Below, one piece after another: positions 1-8,515 of a DNA stretch of 36,651 bases (position 1 is the first letter of the stretch; the number at the start of each line of letters is the position of its first letter). Location: the NCBI RefSeq assembly GCF_002159175.1, contig NZ_NFGZ01000031.1, positions 1 to 36,651 of the forward strand. The letters run 5' to 3'. The notes beneath the pieces are model-generated. The model was given only the letters and a program-made list of their open reading frames with translations, did no database searches and was not told the DNA's origin. The position numbers and the translations under genes are program-made. The DNA comes from Flavonifractor sp. An92 (GTDB lineage Bacteria > Bacillota > Clostridia > Oscillospirales > Oscillospiraceae).

Positions 1-563
1 GGAGTGGGGGTAGGCGTGGGGGTGGGAGTCACGGCCTGGGTGGTGATGGAGGCGGTAAAGGTGTCGTTGTCCCAGCCCACATCGGCGCCCAGGGCCTCCG
101 AGACGAAGCGGAGGGGAACCATGGTGCTCTCCAGGCCGTTGTACTTCACCGCGCCGGCGGGGACGCCGCCGGGCAGGTCGGTGGTCACACCGTTGATGGT
201 GGCCTTGGAGGAGCCCAGCGTGAGGACGATGGTGTCGCTGTCCTTGAGGACGATGACCTGCCGGGTCTCCGCCACCCAGAGCACCTCCGCATCCAGTGCC
301 TCGGACACCAGCCGGACCGGCACCAGGGTACGCCCGTCGCCGTTCACATACTGGATGAGAGCGGGGACGCCGTCGGGGACCAGGTCCTCACCGTTGAGGG
401 TGAGGAGCACCCGGTCGGTGGTGGTTTCGCCGGAGTAGGCGCCGGTGGTCTCGTTGTAAAAGCGGACCGAGAGGGTCCCGGCGGGGCCGGCGGCCTGAGC
501 GGTGACGGCCAGGGCGCTGAAGAGAGCAAACAGGAGGAAGAGGAAGAGGCAGGTACGTTTCAT
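1..563 (-). CDS. Secreted protein with copper-amine-oxidase-N-like stalk domain (partial)
   Basis: The reading frame is open to the left edge, so the C-terminal part is missing. The visible 187 residues begin with a signal peptide (MKRT, a Leu/Phe-rich core, likely cleavage after TAQA near residue 24). Two stalk-type repeats follow. The motifs LVPVRLVSEALDAEVLW and MVPLRFVSEALGADVGW are diagnostic of the copper amine oxidase N-terminal (stalk) family, which in Firmicutes usually tethers cell-wall hydrolases or peptidases. The last visible residues are a Pro-Thr repeat (PTPTPTPT), a typical wall-spanning linker, so a catalytic domain such as an amidase probably lies beyond the edge; that part is inference. 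The ATG at 563 is preceded by AAGGAG about 7 nt upstream. Confidence 0.85.
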   Translation of the reverse strand, partial: MKRTCLFLFLLFALFSALAVTAQAAGPAGTLSVRFYNETTGAYSGETTTDRVLLTLNGEDLVPDGVPALIQYVNGDGRTLVPVRLVSEALDAEVLWVAETRQVIVLKDSDTIVLTLGSSKATINGVTTDLPGGVPAGAVKYNGLESTMVPLRFVSEALGADVGWDNDTFTASITTQAVTPTPTPTPT

Positions 564-707
564 GGCAGGGCTCCTTTGGTTCTTGAGAATGGGAATCGAC
601 CTTATTTTACCCTACCCCCGGGCTTTCGTCAACCGAACGGCGCAAAAATAGTTAACATAAATTTAGCACGCAAAAGGCCTCAAAACGAAAGAGTTGACAA
701 GGGGACT

Positions 708-735
708 TGCGTTTGGCGGCACAAATTGGTACAAT
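708..735 (+). promoter_or_regulatory. Possible promoter of the hydratase gene
   Basis: TTGCGT (708-713) and TACAAT (730-735) are 16 bp apart, about 80 nt before the hydratase start. The -35 is weak. A perfect TTGACA lies at 694-699 but is 30 bp from the same -10, too far to pair with it. A 6-bp inverted repeat (GCGGAG/CTCCGC, 771-789) sits in the leader just before the Shine-Dalgarno GGAGG. Nothing else is evident in the 564-813 intergenic stretch. Confidence 0.4.
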
Positions 736-813
736 AAACAAGAAATAACCTGCTGCTGCGGCAAGACCACGCGGAGTGTCATGCTCCGCTGATAGTATGG
801 AGGTATCCGACCT

Positions 814-3045
814 ATGATCCAGATCCAGCGCTCCGGCGCTTACTACAAGGACGGCGCGTTCCTCTCCACGGAGGCGGGGGCGGCCGCCGGGCTCCCCGCT
901 CCGGAGGAGGCCAAGTCCGGCACCATGGCCTACGGCATCCTGAAGGCCCACAACACCCTGGACGGCATGGACCGCCTGGCCATCCGCTTTGACGCCATGG
1001 CCTCCCACGACATCACCTACGTGGGCATCATCCAGACCGCCCGGGCCTCCGGCCTGAAGGAGTTCCCGCTGCCCTACGTGCTCACCAACTGCCACAACTC
1101 CCTGTGCGCCGTGGGCGGCACCATCAACGAGGACGACCATGTGTTCGGCCTCTCGGCGGCCAAGAAGTACGGCGGCGAGTTCGTCCCCGCCCACCAGGCG
1201 GTCATCCACTCCTACATGCGTGAGCGGTACGCCGCCCCGGGGAAGATGATCCTGGGCTCCGACTCCCACACCCGCTACGGCGCCTACGGCACCATGGCCA
1301 TCGGCGAGGGCGGCCCCGAGCTGGCCCGGCAGCTGCTGTGCAAGACCTACGACATCGCCTACCCCAAGGTGATCGCCATTTACCTCACTGGCGCGCCCCG
1401 CCCCGGCGTGGGCCCCCAGGACGTGGCCCTGGCCCTCATCGGCGCCACCTTCAAGGAGGGCGTGGTGAAGAACTCCGTCATGGAGTTCTTCGGCCCCGGC
1501 GTGGCCAATCTCTCCATGGACTACCGCTCCGGCATCGACGTCATGACCACCGAGACGGCCTGCCTCTCCTCCGTGTGGTCCACCGACGAGTACACCAAGG
1601 CCCACCTGACCGCTCTGGGCCGCGGAGACCAGTACAAGGCTCAGGCTCCCGCCGACGGCGCTTACTATGACGGCGTGGTGGAGGTGGACCTCTCCACCGT
1701 GGAGCCCATGATCGCTCTGCCGTTCCACCCCTCCAACGCCTACACCATCAAGGAGTTCAAGGCCAACATGGCTGACCTTCTCCACCAAGTGGACGTGGAC
1801 GCGGCGGAGCAGCTGGGCGTGAAGAACGCCGCTCCTCTCGCCAATAAGATCGTGGACGGGCAGTTCCATGTGGACCAGGGCGTCATCGCCGGCTGCTCCG
1901 GCGGCATCTATCAGAACCTGGTCCGGGCCGCCGAGATCCTGAAGGGCCAGCCCATCGGATCCGACGCCTTCTGGCTGTCCTGTTACCCCGGCTCCATGCC
2001 CATCAACCTGGAGCTGACCAAGAAGGGCTACATCGCCTCCCTGATGGCCGCCGGCGCGTCCATCCGCTCCTGCTTCTGCGGACCCTGCTTCGGCGCGGGT
2101 GACGTGCCCGCCAACGGGGCCTTCTCCATCCGCCACTCCACCCGCAACTTCCCCAACCGGGAGGGGAGCAAGCCTGGCGACAACCAGATCTCCTACGTGG
2201 CCCTCATGGACGCCCGGAGCATCGCCGCCACCGCCCTCAACCACGGCGTCCTCACCGCCGCCGACGAGCTGCCCGACGTGCCCGCCGACCGGCCCGAGGA
2301 GAACTGGGCCTATGACGATTCGGCCTACAAGGCCCGGGTCTACTTCGGCGCGGGCAAGCCCCAGCCGGACACCGAGCTGGTCTACGGTCCCAACATCGCC
2401 GACTGGCCGGAGCAGATCGCCCTGCCCGAGAACCTGCTCCTCACTGCAGCCGCGGCCATCTACGACCCCGTCACCACCACCGACGAGCTGATCCCCTCCG
2501 GTGAGACCTCGTCCTACCGCTCCAACCCCCTGCGCCTGAGCGAGTTCGCCCTGTCCCGGAAGGACCCCCAGTACGTGCCCCGTGCCAAGGCCGTCCTGGC
2601 TGAGGAGAAGAAGCGCCGCGCCGGGGAGGGGACCGAGGCCCTGATGGGCCACGACCCCAAGACCACGGGTCTCGGCTCCTTCGTCATGGCCCTGAAGCCC
2701 GGCGACGGCTCCGCCCGGGAGCAGGCCGCCTCCTGCCAGCGGGTGCTGGGCGGCTGCGCCAACGTGTGTGCCGAGTTTGCCACCAAGCGCTACCGCTCCA
2801 ACGTGGTCAACTGGGGCATGCTGCCCTTCCAGGCCGCTGACGTGAAGGACTGGAACATCCAGCCCGGCGACCAGCTGTACATCCCCGGCGTCCGCGCCGC
2901 CCTGGAGCGGGGGGACGAGTCCATCCCCGCCACCCTCATCCAGAACGGGGAGGAGAAGAACGTCACCCTCACTCTGCCCGGCATCACCAAGGAAGAGCGG
3001 GACATTATCCTGGCCGGATGCCTCATCAATTACTACGCGAAATAA
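814..3045 (+). CDS. Aconitase-superfamily hydratase (YbhJ-like)
   Basis: This 743-residue protein has the aconitase architecture: a large cluster domain followed by a C-terminal swivel domain. The substrate motif SDSHT is at 149-153. Three cysteines for the [4Fe-4S] cluster are at 361 (AGCSGG), 422 and 425 (CFCGPC), spaced as in classical aconitases. The swivel keeps a GSAREQ-type loop near 632-637 and a [13 protein letters not shown] segment. The sequence differs from AcnA/AcnB and looks closest to the YbhJ-type putative hydratases, so citrate/isocitrate is possible but not assured. ATG 814 has GGAGG 10 nt upstream. No TCA-cycle partner lies nearby. The last 16 residues are duplicated downstream (3189-3239), which is unusual. 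Confidence 0.8.
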   Translation: MIQIQRSGAYYKDGAFLSTEAGAAAGLPAPEEAKSGTMAYGILKAHNTLDGMDRLAIRFDAMASHDITYVGIIQTARASGLKEFPLPYVLTNCHNSLCAVGGTINEDDHVFGLSAAKKYGGEFVPAHQAVIHSYMRERYAAPGKMILGSDSHTRYGAYGTMAIGEGGPELARQLLCKTYDIAYPKVIAIYLTGAPRPGVGPQDVALALIGATFKEGVVKNSVMEFFGPGVANLSMDYRSGIDVMTTETACLSSVWSTDEYTKAHLTALGRGDQYKAQAPADGAYYDGVVEVDLSTVEPMIALPFHPSNAYTIKEFKANMADLLHQVDVDAAEQLGVKNAAPLANKIVDGQFHVDQGVIAGCSGGIYQNLVRAAEILKGQPIGSDAFWLSCYPGSMPINLELTKKGYIASLMAAGASIRSCFCGPCFGAGDVPANGAFSIRHSTRNFPNREGSKPGDNQISYVALMDARSIAATALNHGVLTAADELPDVPADRPEENWAYDDSAYKARVYFGAGKPQPDTELVYGPNIADWPEQIALPENLLLTAAAAIYDPVTTTDELIPSGETSSYRSNPLRLSEFALSRKDPQYVPRAKAVLAEEKKRRAGEGTEALMGHDPKTTGLGSFVMALKPGDGSAREQAASCQRVLGGCANVCAEFATKRYRSNVVNWGMLPFQAADVKDWNIQPGDQLYIPGVRAALERGDESIPATLIQNGEEKNVTLTLPGITKEERDIILAGCLINYYAK

Positions 3046-3063
3046 GATGGCCCGCTCTTCCAC

Positions 3064-3183
3064 CGCCGTGAGTACGGCGTACCAAGCGTTTTGACCTGGG
3101 GTCAAAACCTTGATGCCGGGCGAATTCATTTCGCCCGAGCAGATGAAAGAAGAAGGGGCCCCCACAGGGCCGGCCCTGTGGGG
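3064..3183. repeat. Array of four consecutive perfect hairpins
   Basis: Four separate inverted repeats stand end to end after the hydratase. They are 3064-3079 (6-bp stem, 4-nt loop), 3088-3108 (GTTTTGACC/GGTCAAAAC, 9-bp stem, 3-nt loop), 3117-3137 (CGGGCGAA/TTCGCCCG, 8-bp stem) and 3160-3183 (a 24-nt uninterrupted palindrome). None is followed by a T-tract, so they do not look like ordinary terminators. They may be a REP-like or other structured intergenic repeat, or an mRNA-stabilising 3' region. Confidence 0.7.
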
Positions 3184-3188
3184 AAGCA

Positions 3189-3239
3189 GAGAGAGACATT
3201 ATTTTGGCCGGGTGTCTCATCAACTATTACGCCAAGTAA
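3189..3239 (+). pseudogene. Orphan 3' tail of a second hydratase gene copy
   Basis: Translating this stretch to the TAA at 3237 gives [16 protein letters not shown], identical to the last 16 residues of the intact hydratase that ends at 3045. Ten nucleotides differ between the two copies and every change is synonymous. The upstream similarity stops after one more codon. This is therefore a remnant of a homologous gene that diverged under protein-level selection, not a recent direct duplication. Gene replacement with a scar, or a former integration event at the gene's 3' end, could explain it. Confidence 0.8.
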
Positions 3240-3280
3240 GCATAGACTGAACCGATTCGGGTAAAAAGGAGGAAGCAAGC

Positions 3281-3865
3281 ATGAAACAACTTGTCATCAC
3301 CATCAGCCGCCAGTACGGTTCCGGCGGGCGCATCATCGCCCGGCGTCTCTCGGAGGAGCTGGGTGTGCCCTTTTATGACAAGGAGATCATTCAGAAGGTG
3401 TCGGAGCAGACCGGCCTGACGGAGCACTACATCCGCCAGACGGAGGCCCGCCCCACCGGGAGCTTCCTGTTTGACCTGTATAATATGACCCAGACCATGC
3501 CGCTGCCCGACCAGGTGTTTGTGGCCCAGGCCAAGTACATCCAGGACGTGACCAAGCAGCCCTGCGTCATCGTGGGCCGGTGCGCGGACTATGTGCTGGA
3601 CGAGCACCGCTGCTGCCTGCGGGTCTTTGTCCAGGCTCCGCTGGAGCAGCGGGTGCGCCGCGCCCGGGAGGAGTACCAGGTGGAGGCTCCCCACATGGAG
3701 AGCTTTGTCAAGCAGCAGGACCGCTATCGCGCCTCCTATTACAGCCACTTTGTGGGCCGTAAATGGGGCGATATGGGCAATTATGATCTGTGCATCAACA
3801 GCCGTATCGGCATTGAACAGGCCGTGGCCGCCATCAAGGCCGCGGCGCTGGCCATGGACGGCTGA
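3281..3865 (+). CDS. Cytidylate kinase-like P-loop protein
   Basis: The 194-residue protein matches the cytidylate-kinase-like (AAA_26/Cytidylate_kin2) family common in Firmicutes. Its N-terminal loop, SRQYGSGGRIIA (residues 9-20), is the family's form of Walker A, where an Arg follows GSGG instead of the usual Lys-Ser/Thr. VIVGRCADYVL (around 95-105) and an Arg-rich lid region (VRRAREEY) follow. True CMP kinase is normally a separate gene, so the substrate is unknown. ATG 3281 has AAGGAGG 8 nt upstream. No promoter is visible in the 41 nt before it, so it may be co-transcribed with the hydratase. A strong hairpin follows the stop. Confidence 0.8.
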   Translation: MKQLVITISRQYGSGGRIIARRLSEELGVPFYDKEIIQKVSEQTGLTEHYIRQTEARPTGSFLFDLYNMTQTMPLPDQVFVAQAKYIQDVTKQPCVIVGRCADYVLDEHRCCLRVFVQAPLEQRVRRAREEYQVEAPHMESFVKQQDRYRASYYSHFVGRKWGDMGNYDLCINSRIGIEQAVAAIKAAALAMDG

Positions 3866-3880
3866 CGGGGCGTGCTGTCC

Positions 3881-3957
3881 CGACGCCGGGCGCGCCGCCA
3901 CCCAGACCGGGACGGCGCGCCCGGCGTCGTGTTCCCGGCTGGAAAAAGGGCGCTTTT
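3881..3957 (+). terminator. Terminator after the kinase-like gene
   Basis: A 17-bp perfect stem (3881-3897 with 3913-3929, 15-nt loop) is followed about 20 nt later by AAAAAG/CTTTTT and a run of six T. The long GC stem and the downstream T-run suggest termination, although the T-run is not directly attached. Confidence 0.6.
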
Positions 3958-3961
3958 TTCA

Positions 3962-3990
3962 TTGTGTATTGTGTCGGGGTATGCTATAAT
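3962..3990 (+). promoter_or_regulatory. Sigma-A-type promoter for ddl-murF
   Basis: TTGTGT (3962-3967), a 17-bp spacer, and a perfect TATAAT (3985-3990) with an extended -10 TGC immediately upstream. The predicted transcript start, near 3997, is about 50 nt before the ddl ATG. Confidence 0.85.
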
Positions 3991-4049
3991 GAACGATACA
4001 TGCATATTTTGCTATGTCGGAACAAACCGTTTTGCAGAGGTGCGAAAAT

Positions 4050-5105
4050 ATGAAGATCGTTGTTTTGGCCGGCGGGCTGAGCACGGAGCGGAATGTCTCC
4101 TTCTCCACCGGCGCCATGGTGTGTGAGGCCCTGCGCCGTCAGGGCCACGACGCAGTGGTGGTGGACCTGTTCCTGGGCCTGGAGGCGTATCCCCATCCGG
4201 TCGAGGACCTGTTCCGTCTGCCGCCGCCCCTGCCCGACCCCAACAGCAAGGAGCAGGAGCCGGATCTGGCGGCGGTGCGCGCCGCCCGAAAGGATCAGAG
4301 CCGGAGCCTGTTCGGGCCGGGCGTGCTGGAGGCCTGCCGTATGGCGGACCTGGTGTTCATCGCCCTGCACGGGGCCAATGGAGAGGATGGACGGCTCCAG
4401 GCAGCCTTCGATATGCTGGGCATCCCCTACACCGGCTCGGGCTATCTGGGCAGCGCCATCGCCATGGATAAGTGCTTCACCAAGGCCGTGCTGGCCGGGA
4501 CTGGGGTACTCACCCCCAAGTGGCAGACCGTCCGCCTGACCGAGGAGCGCATGGCCGCGCTGGAGGCGGAGGAGCCCGCCCCCTGTGTGGTGAAGGTGCC
4601 CAACGGCGGCTCGTCGGTGGGCGTGTACCTGTGCCACACCGGCGCGGAGCTGCACCAGGCGCTCACCGCCTGTGTTGGCGTCACCGATCAGGTGCTGGTG
4701 GAGCAGTTCGTGGAGGGCCGGGACTTCTCCTGCGGCGTGCTGGAGGGGGAGAGCTTACCCCCCATCGAGATCATCCCCAACGTGGGCTTCTACGACTACA
4801 AGAACAAGTACCTGGCCGGCGCGTCCCGGGAGATCTGCCCGGCGGACATCGACGGGGAGTCCGACGCCAAGATGCGCGCCGCCGCCCGTCGGGTCCACGA
4901 GCTGCTGGGCCTGGTGGCCTACTCCCGCAGCGACTTCATCCTGGACAAAGAGGGCAATGTGTGGTTCCTGGAGGTCAACACCCTGCCGGGCATGACTGCC
5001 ACCAGCCTGCTGCCCCAGGAGGCCGCCGCCGTGGGCGTGGATTACGACACCCTGTGTCAGAGGATCGTGGACGCCTCGCTGGCGGCCCGGAATCAGGGGA
5101 AATAA
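4050..5105 (+). CDS. ddl: D-alanine--D-alanine ligase
   Basis: Joins two D-alanines with ATP in the cytoplasm for the peptidoglycan stem peptide. The 351-residue protein has the ATP-grasp layout. VLAGGLSTERNVS is the N-terminal signature, LHGANGEDG lies near 106-114, VVKVPNGGSSVGVYL is the glycine-rich loop, and the metal-site motif EVNTLPGMT lies near 308-316. The omega loop reads FYDYKNKY (Tyr248), the D-Ala-D-Ala form rather than the D-Ala-D-Lac resistance form. ATG 4050 is chosen over 4014 because AGAGGTG lies 7 nt upstream and the protein then starts MKIVVLAGG, as in the family. murF follows after 19 nt, so the two form an operon. Confidence 0.95.
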   Translation: MKIVVLAGGLSTERNVSFSTGAMVCEALRRQGHDAVVVDLFLGLEAYPHPVEDLFRLPPPLPDPNSKEQEPDLAAVRAARKDQSRSLFGPGVLEACRMADLVFIALHGANGEDGRLQAAFDMLGIPYTGSGYLGSAIAMDKCFTKAVLAGTGVLTPKWQTVRLTEERMAALEAEEPAPCVVKVPNGGSSVGVYLCHTGAELHQALTACVGVTDQVLVEQFVEGRDFSCGVLEGESLPPIEIIPNVGFYDYKNKYLAGASREICPADIDGESDAKMRAAARRVHELLGLVAYSRSDFILDKEGNVWFLEVNTLPGMTATSLLPQEAAAVGVDYDTLCQRIVDASLAARNQGK

Positions 5106-5124
5106 CAAAGGAGAGAGTTGCTGC

Positions 5125-6513
5125 ATGGAGCCGATGACCATACGCGAGATCCTGGACGTGGTGGGAGGCCGGATGCTGGGCGAGTTTGACGACCTGGACC
5201 GGACCATCGCCCGGGTGGAGACCGACAGCCGCACCATCCATGAGGGGTCTCTGTTCGTGCCCCTGTCCGGGGAGCGCTTTGACGGCCACGCCTATATCAA
5301 TTCCGCCCTGGAGGGGGGCGCCGCCGGGTGCTTCACCCAGCGGGAGCGGGAGAGCTATCTGCCCGGCAAGTTCTATATCAAGGTGCCCAACACCACCCGG
5401 GCCCTGCGGGACCTGGCCAAGCACTACAAGAACAAATTCCACATTCCGGTGGTAGCCATCACCGGCTCGGTGGGCAAGACCACCACCAAGGACATGGTGG
5501 CCGCCGTGCTGGGGGAGAAGTACAAGGTCCTCAAGACCGAGGGGAACCTGAACAACGACATCGGCGTGCCTATGACGCTGCTGCGGCTGAACCATGAATA
5601 TGAGATCGCCGTGCTGGAGCTGGGCATGAACCACGCCGGGGAGATCGACTACCTCTCCGACATCGTGGAGCCCGACGTGGCCCTCATCACCAACGTGGGC
5701 GACTCCCACATCGAGTTTTTCGGCTCCCGGGAGAAGATCCTGGATGCCAAGAGCGAGATCTTCCACCACGCCAAGGAGCACTGCCTGGCCATCCTCAACG
5801 GGGATGACCCGCTGGTGCGCACCCTGGACCAGCTGCCCTTTACCACAGTGTGGTGCGGCATGGGGGAGGGGAACGACTACCGGGCCACCGGCGTCCACAG
5901 CGACGGCGGTAGCCACATGCTCTGTGAGGCCAAGACGCCCCGCATGACCTGTTCTCTGGAGATCCCTGCCATGGGCGAGCACATGGTGTACCCCACCCTG
6001 ATGGCCCTGGCGGTGGGCGAGCACTTCGGGCTCACCGAGCAGGAGATGGTGGACGGTGTGCTCCACTTCGCCCCCACCAAGATGCGCATGAACATCCTCC
6101 ACCGGGGGAACGGCATCACCATTCTCAACGACACCTACAACGCCAACCCCCAGTCCATGCGGGCGGCAGTGGAGGTGCTGGCCAGCACCAAGGCTCAGCA
6201 TAAGGTTGCGGTGCTGGGCGACATGTTCGAGCTGGGCCCCCTGGCCCCGGTGCTCCACGCCGGCGTGGGCGAGTACCTGGGCAAGGCCGGCATCCACTGC
6301 CTGGTGGCGGTGGGCGAGCTGGCCCGGCACATTGCAGAGGCCGCCCGTCAGAGCGGCGTGGAGACGGTGTACGACTGCCCGGATAAGGAGTCGGCCCGCC
6401 CGGTGCTGGAGCAGGTGATCGGGCCCAACACCACGGTGCTGGTGAAGGCCTCCCGGGGCATGGCCTTTGAAGAGCTGGTGGAGTACCTGAAGAGTATCAC
6501 CACCGAGGCGTAA
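5125..6513 (+). CDS. murF: UDP-MurNAc-tripeptide--D-alanyl-D-alanine ligase
   Basis: Adds the D-Ala-D-Ala made by Ddl to UDP-MurNAc-tripeptide, the last cytoplasmic step of the precursor. The 462 residues are family length. The Mur-ligase ATP loop GSVGKTTTK lies near 115-123, followed by TEGNLNNDIGVP, ELGMNHAGEI and the C-terminal-domain motif LNDTYNANPQSM. ATG 5125 has AAGGAGAG 9 nt upstream. It is 19 nt behind ddl and ahead of a strong terminator, so ddl-murF is a two-gene unit that makes and then uses the dipeptide. Confidence 0.95.
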   Translation: MEPMTIREILDVVGGRMLGEFDDLDRTIARVETDSRTIHEGSLFVPLSGERFDGHAYINSALEGGAAGCFTQRERESYLPGKFYIKVPNTTRALRDLAKHYKNKFHIPVVAITGSVGKTTTKDMVAAVLGEKYKVLKTEGNLNNDIGVPMTLLRLNHEYEIAVLELGMNHAGEIDYLSDIVEPDVALITNVGDSHIEFFGSREKILDAKSEIFHHAKEHCLAILNGDDPLVRTLDQLPFTTVWCGMGEGNDYRATGVHSDGGSHMLCEAKTPRMTCSLEIPAMGEHMVYPTLMALAVGEHFGLTEQEMVDGVLHFAPTKMRMNILHRGNGITILNDTYNANPQSMRAAVEVLASTKAQHKVAVLGDMFELGPLAPVLHAGVGEYLGKAGIHCLVAVGELARHIAEAARQSGVETVYDCPDKESARPVLEQVIGPNTTVLVKASRGMAFEELVEYLKSITTEA

Positions 6514-6517
6514 GCAC

Positions 6518-6556
6518 AAAAAGCCGCGGATGCCCCCCGGGGCCCGCGGCTTTTTT
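6518..6556 (+). terminator. Intrinsic terminator of ddl-murF
   Basis: Stem AAAAAGCCGCGG/CCGCGGCTTTTT (6518-6529 with 6544-6555), extended inside by GCCCC/GGGGC and followed by T's. It begins 5 nt after the murF stop. Confidence 0.9.
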
Positions 6557-6592
6557 CACGCAGCGGCCAGACCAACAAACAGGAGAAGAGAC

Positions 6593-8515
6593 ATGATCGA
6601 TATCGCAGTATCCGGCCTGGTGAAGGAATTCGAGGTCGGCACAAAGATCCTGGACGGTCTCACCTTTCAGATCGACCAGGGGGAGCGGGTGGGCCTGCTG
6701 GGCCGCAACGGCGCGGGCAAGACCACCTTCTTAAAAATCCTCACCGGCGAGCTGGACTACGACGAGGGCGAGGTGGTGGTGGCCCCGGGCAAGACCATGG
6801 GCCTCATCTCCCAGATCCCGGTCTATCCGCCGGAGTACACGGTGGACGACGTGCTGCGCACCGCCTTTGAGCGGTTGAGGCGCATGGAGGAGGAGATGGG
6901 GGAGCTCACCGAGCGCATGGCCCACGACAGCGACCCGGCCATCCTCCGCCGGTACGACCAGCTCTCCGCCGCCTTCGAGGCGGGGGGAGGCTACGACACC
7001 GAGACGGAACTCAGCAAGGTCTGTAACGGCCTTCTCATTTCCCAGGACATGCGCAAGCAGGCCTTTTCCTCCCTCTCCGGCGGAGAAAAGACCCGGGTGA
7101 ACCTGGGCCGCCTCATTCTGGAGAACACCGACATCCTGCTGCTGGACGAGCCCACCAACCACCTGGACCTGCGGGCCACCGAGTGGCTGGAGGACTACCT
7201 GGACAAGTTCAAGGGCACCGTGCTGGCCATCTCCCACGACCGCTGGTTCCTGGACCGGGTGGTCCAGCGGGTCATCGAGATTCAGGACGGCAAGGCGGAG
7301 TTCTATGCGGGCAATTACAGCTTCTACGCCGAGGAGAAGGAGCGCCGCTACGCCGAGCGTCTCAAGCAGTACGAGAAGGAGCAGGCCAAGATCGCCCAGC
7401 TGGAGAAGTCGGCCGAGCAGCTGCGCATCTGGGCCTATTCCGGCATGGACAAGACCTTCAAGCGGGCCCAGTCCATGGAAAAGCGCATCGAGCGCCTGCG
7501 CAAGACCGAGAAGCCCAAGAAGGAGCGCAAGCTGGAGCTGCGCTTCGGAGAGAGAGACTTTCAGGGCGACGAGGTGCTGCTCATCAAGGACCTGGAGAAG
7601 GGCTTCGACGGGCGCACCCTCTTCCACGACGTGGACCTGCTCATTGAGGGCGGGGAGCGCATCGCCCTCCTGGGGGACAACGGCACCGGCAAGTCCACCT
7701 TCCTCAAACTGCTCCTGGACGAGGAGCTGCCCGACGGGGGCAAGATCCGCTTCGGTCCCACGGTGAAGATCGGGTATCTGCCCCAGATCATCCACTTCGA
7801 CCACCCGGAGCGCAATCTGGTGGATACCATGCTCTACGACCAGAACTGCACCACCCAGGAGGCCCGGGACCGTCTGGCCGCCTTCAACTTCCGGGGAGAG
7901 GACGTATTCAAGCCGGTGTCCGCCCTGTCCGGCGGCGAGCAGAGCCGCCTGCGGCTGTGCATGCTCATGGACAGCAAGATCAACCTCCTCATCCTGGACG
8001 AGCCCACCAACCACCTGGACATCGCCTCCCGGGAGTGGATCGAAGAGGCGGTCACCGACTACGAGGGGACCCTTCTCTTCGTGTCCCACGACCGCTACTT
8101 CATCAACCAGTTTGCCAGCCGCATCTGGATGATTGAAAACGGCCAGATCACTGACTTCCGGGGAACCTTTGAGGCCTTCCGGGCCTGGCAGGAGCGCCAG
8201 AAGCAGCTGGAGCAGGCCAATAAGCCCGCTGCTCCCACCAAGGCGCCCAAGACGGAGGCCCAGGCCAAACCGGCCAAGCGCACCGGCGGCACCAAGATGC
8301 TGGAAAAGCAGGTGACCGCCGCCGAGCGGGCGGTGGCCAAGGCTGAGGAGCGGCTGGAGGCCCTGGATGCGGCCATGGTGGAGGCCGCCACCGACTACGT
8401 GCGCCTCCAGGAGCTGGGGACCGAGAAGGCTGCCCTGGAGGAGGAGCTGGCCGGGCTCTACGAGCAGTGGGAGACCCTCTCCGCCGCGCTGGAAGAGGCG
8501 GGAGGCACCCTGTGA
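6593..8515 (+). CDS. ABC-F family ATPase with Uup-like C-terminal coiled coil
   Basis: A soluble, 640-residue twin-ABC protein without membrane segments, of the ABC-F group that acts on ribosomes (translation factors or target-protection proteins). ABC1 has Walker A GRNGAGKTT (37-45), signature SLSGGEKTR (around 160) and LLLDEPTNHLD. The linker (about 240-330) is rich in charged helices. ABC2 has GDNGTGKST (about 361-369), LSGGEQSRL and LILDEPTNHLD. After a Pro/Ala/Lys-rich hinge, about 75 C-terminal residues form a Uup/YfmR-type coiled coil. ATG 6593 is preferred to an upstream start because AGGAG lies 7 nt before it and the upstream start would lie inside the murF terminator. Housekeeping function is more likely than resistance; this is inference. 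Confidence 0.9.
   Translation: MIDIAVSGLVKEFEVGTKILDGLTFQIDQGERVGLLGRNGAGKTTFLKILTGELDYDEGEVVVAPGKTMGLISQIPVYPPEYTVDDVLRTAFERLRRMEEEMGELTERMAHDSDPAILRRYDQLSAAFEAGGGYDTETELSKVCNGLLISQDMRKQAFSSLSGGEKTRVNLGRLILENTDILLLDEPTNHLDLRATEWLEDYLDKFKGTVLAISHDRWFLDRVVQRVIEIQDGKAEFYAGNYSFYAEEKERRYAERLKQYEKEQAKIAQLEKSAEQLRIWAYSGMDKTFKRAQSMEKRIERLRKTEKPKKERKLELRFGERDFQGDEVLLIKDLEKGFDGRTLFHDVDLLIEGGERIALLGDNGTGKSTFLKLLLDEELPDGGKIRFGPTVKIGYLPQIIHFDHPERNLVDTMLYDQNCTTQEARDRLAAFNFRGEDVFKPVSALSGGEQSRLRLCMLMDSKINLLILDEPTNHLDIASREWIEEAVTDYEGTLLFVSHDRYFINQFASRIWMIENGQITDFRGTFEAFRAWQERQKQLEQANKPAAPTKAPKTEAQAKPAKRTGGTKMLEKQVTAAERAVAKAEERLEALDAAMVEAATDYVRLQELGTEKAALEEELAGLYEQWETLSAALEEAGGTL

Noticed and set aside
694-699. 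Perfect TTGACA as -35 of the hydratase promoter
   Set aside because: It lies 30 bp from the only good -10 (TACAAT at 730). Nothing like a -10 lies 16-18 bp downstream.
652-3165. 837-aa open frame on the - strand opposite the hydratase
   Set aside because: It is antisense to a gene with clear family motifs, and its product is low-complexity Gly/Val/Leu/His-rich sequence caused by high GC. The same applies to the long antisense frames at 4975-6519, 6731-8089, 12062-14356, 15757-17745, 21096-22523, 23625-25346, 26843-28324 and 29699-31117.
4014-4049. Earlier start of ddl giving 12 extra residues
   Set aside because: No Shine-Dalgarno before 4014. The extra residues are not in the family, and AGAGGTG correctly serves ATG 4050.
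4050-6513. ddl-murF as a glycopeptide-resistance cluster
   Set aside because: The ligase has the FYDYKNKY omega loop of D-Ala-D-Ala enzymes, and no vanH, vanX or two-component genes are present.
6593-8515. ABC-F protein as an antibiotic-resistance determinant
   Set aside because: The Uup/YfmR-like C-terminal coiled coil and the housekeeping neighbours point to a core translation factor. No leader-peptide attenuator typical of inducible resistance genes was seen.
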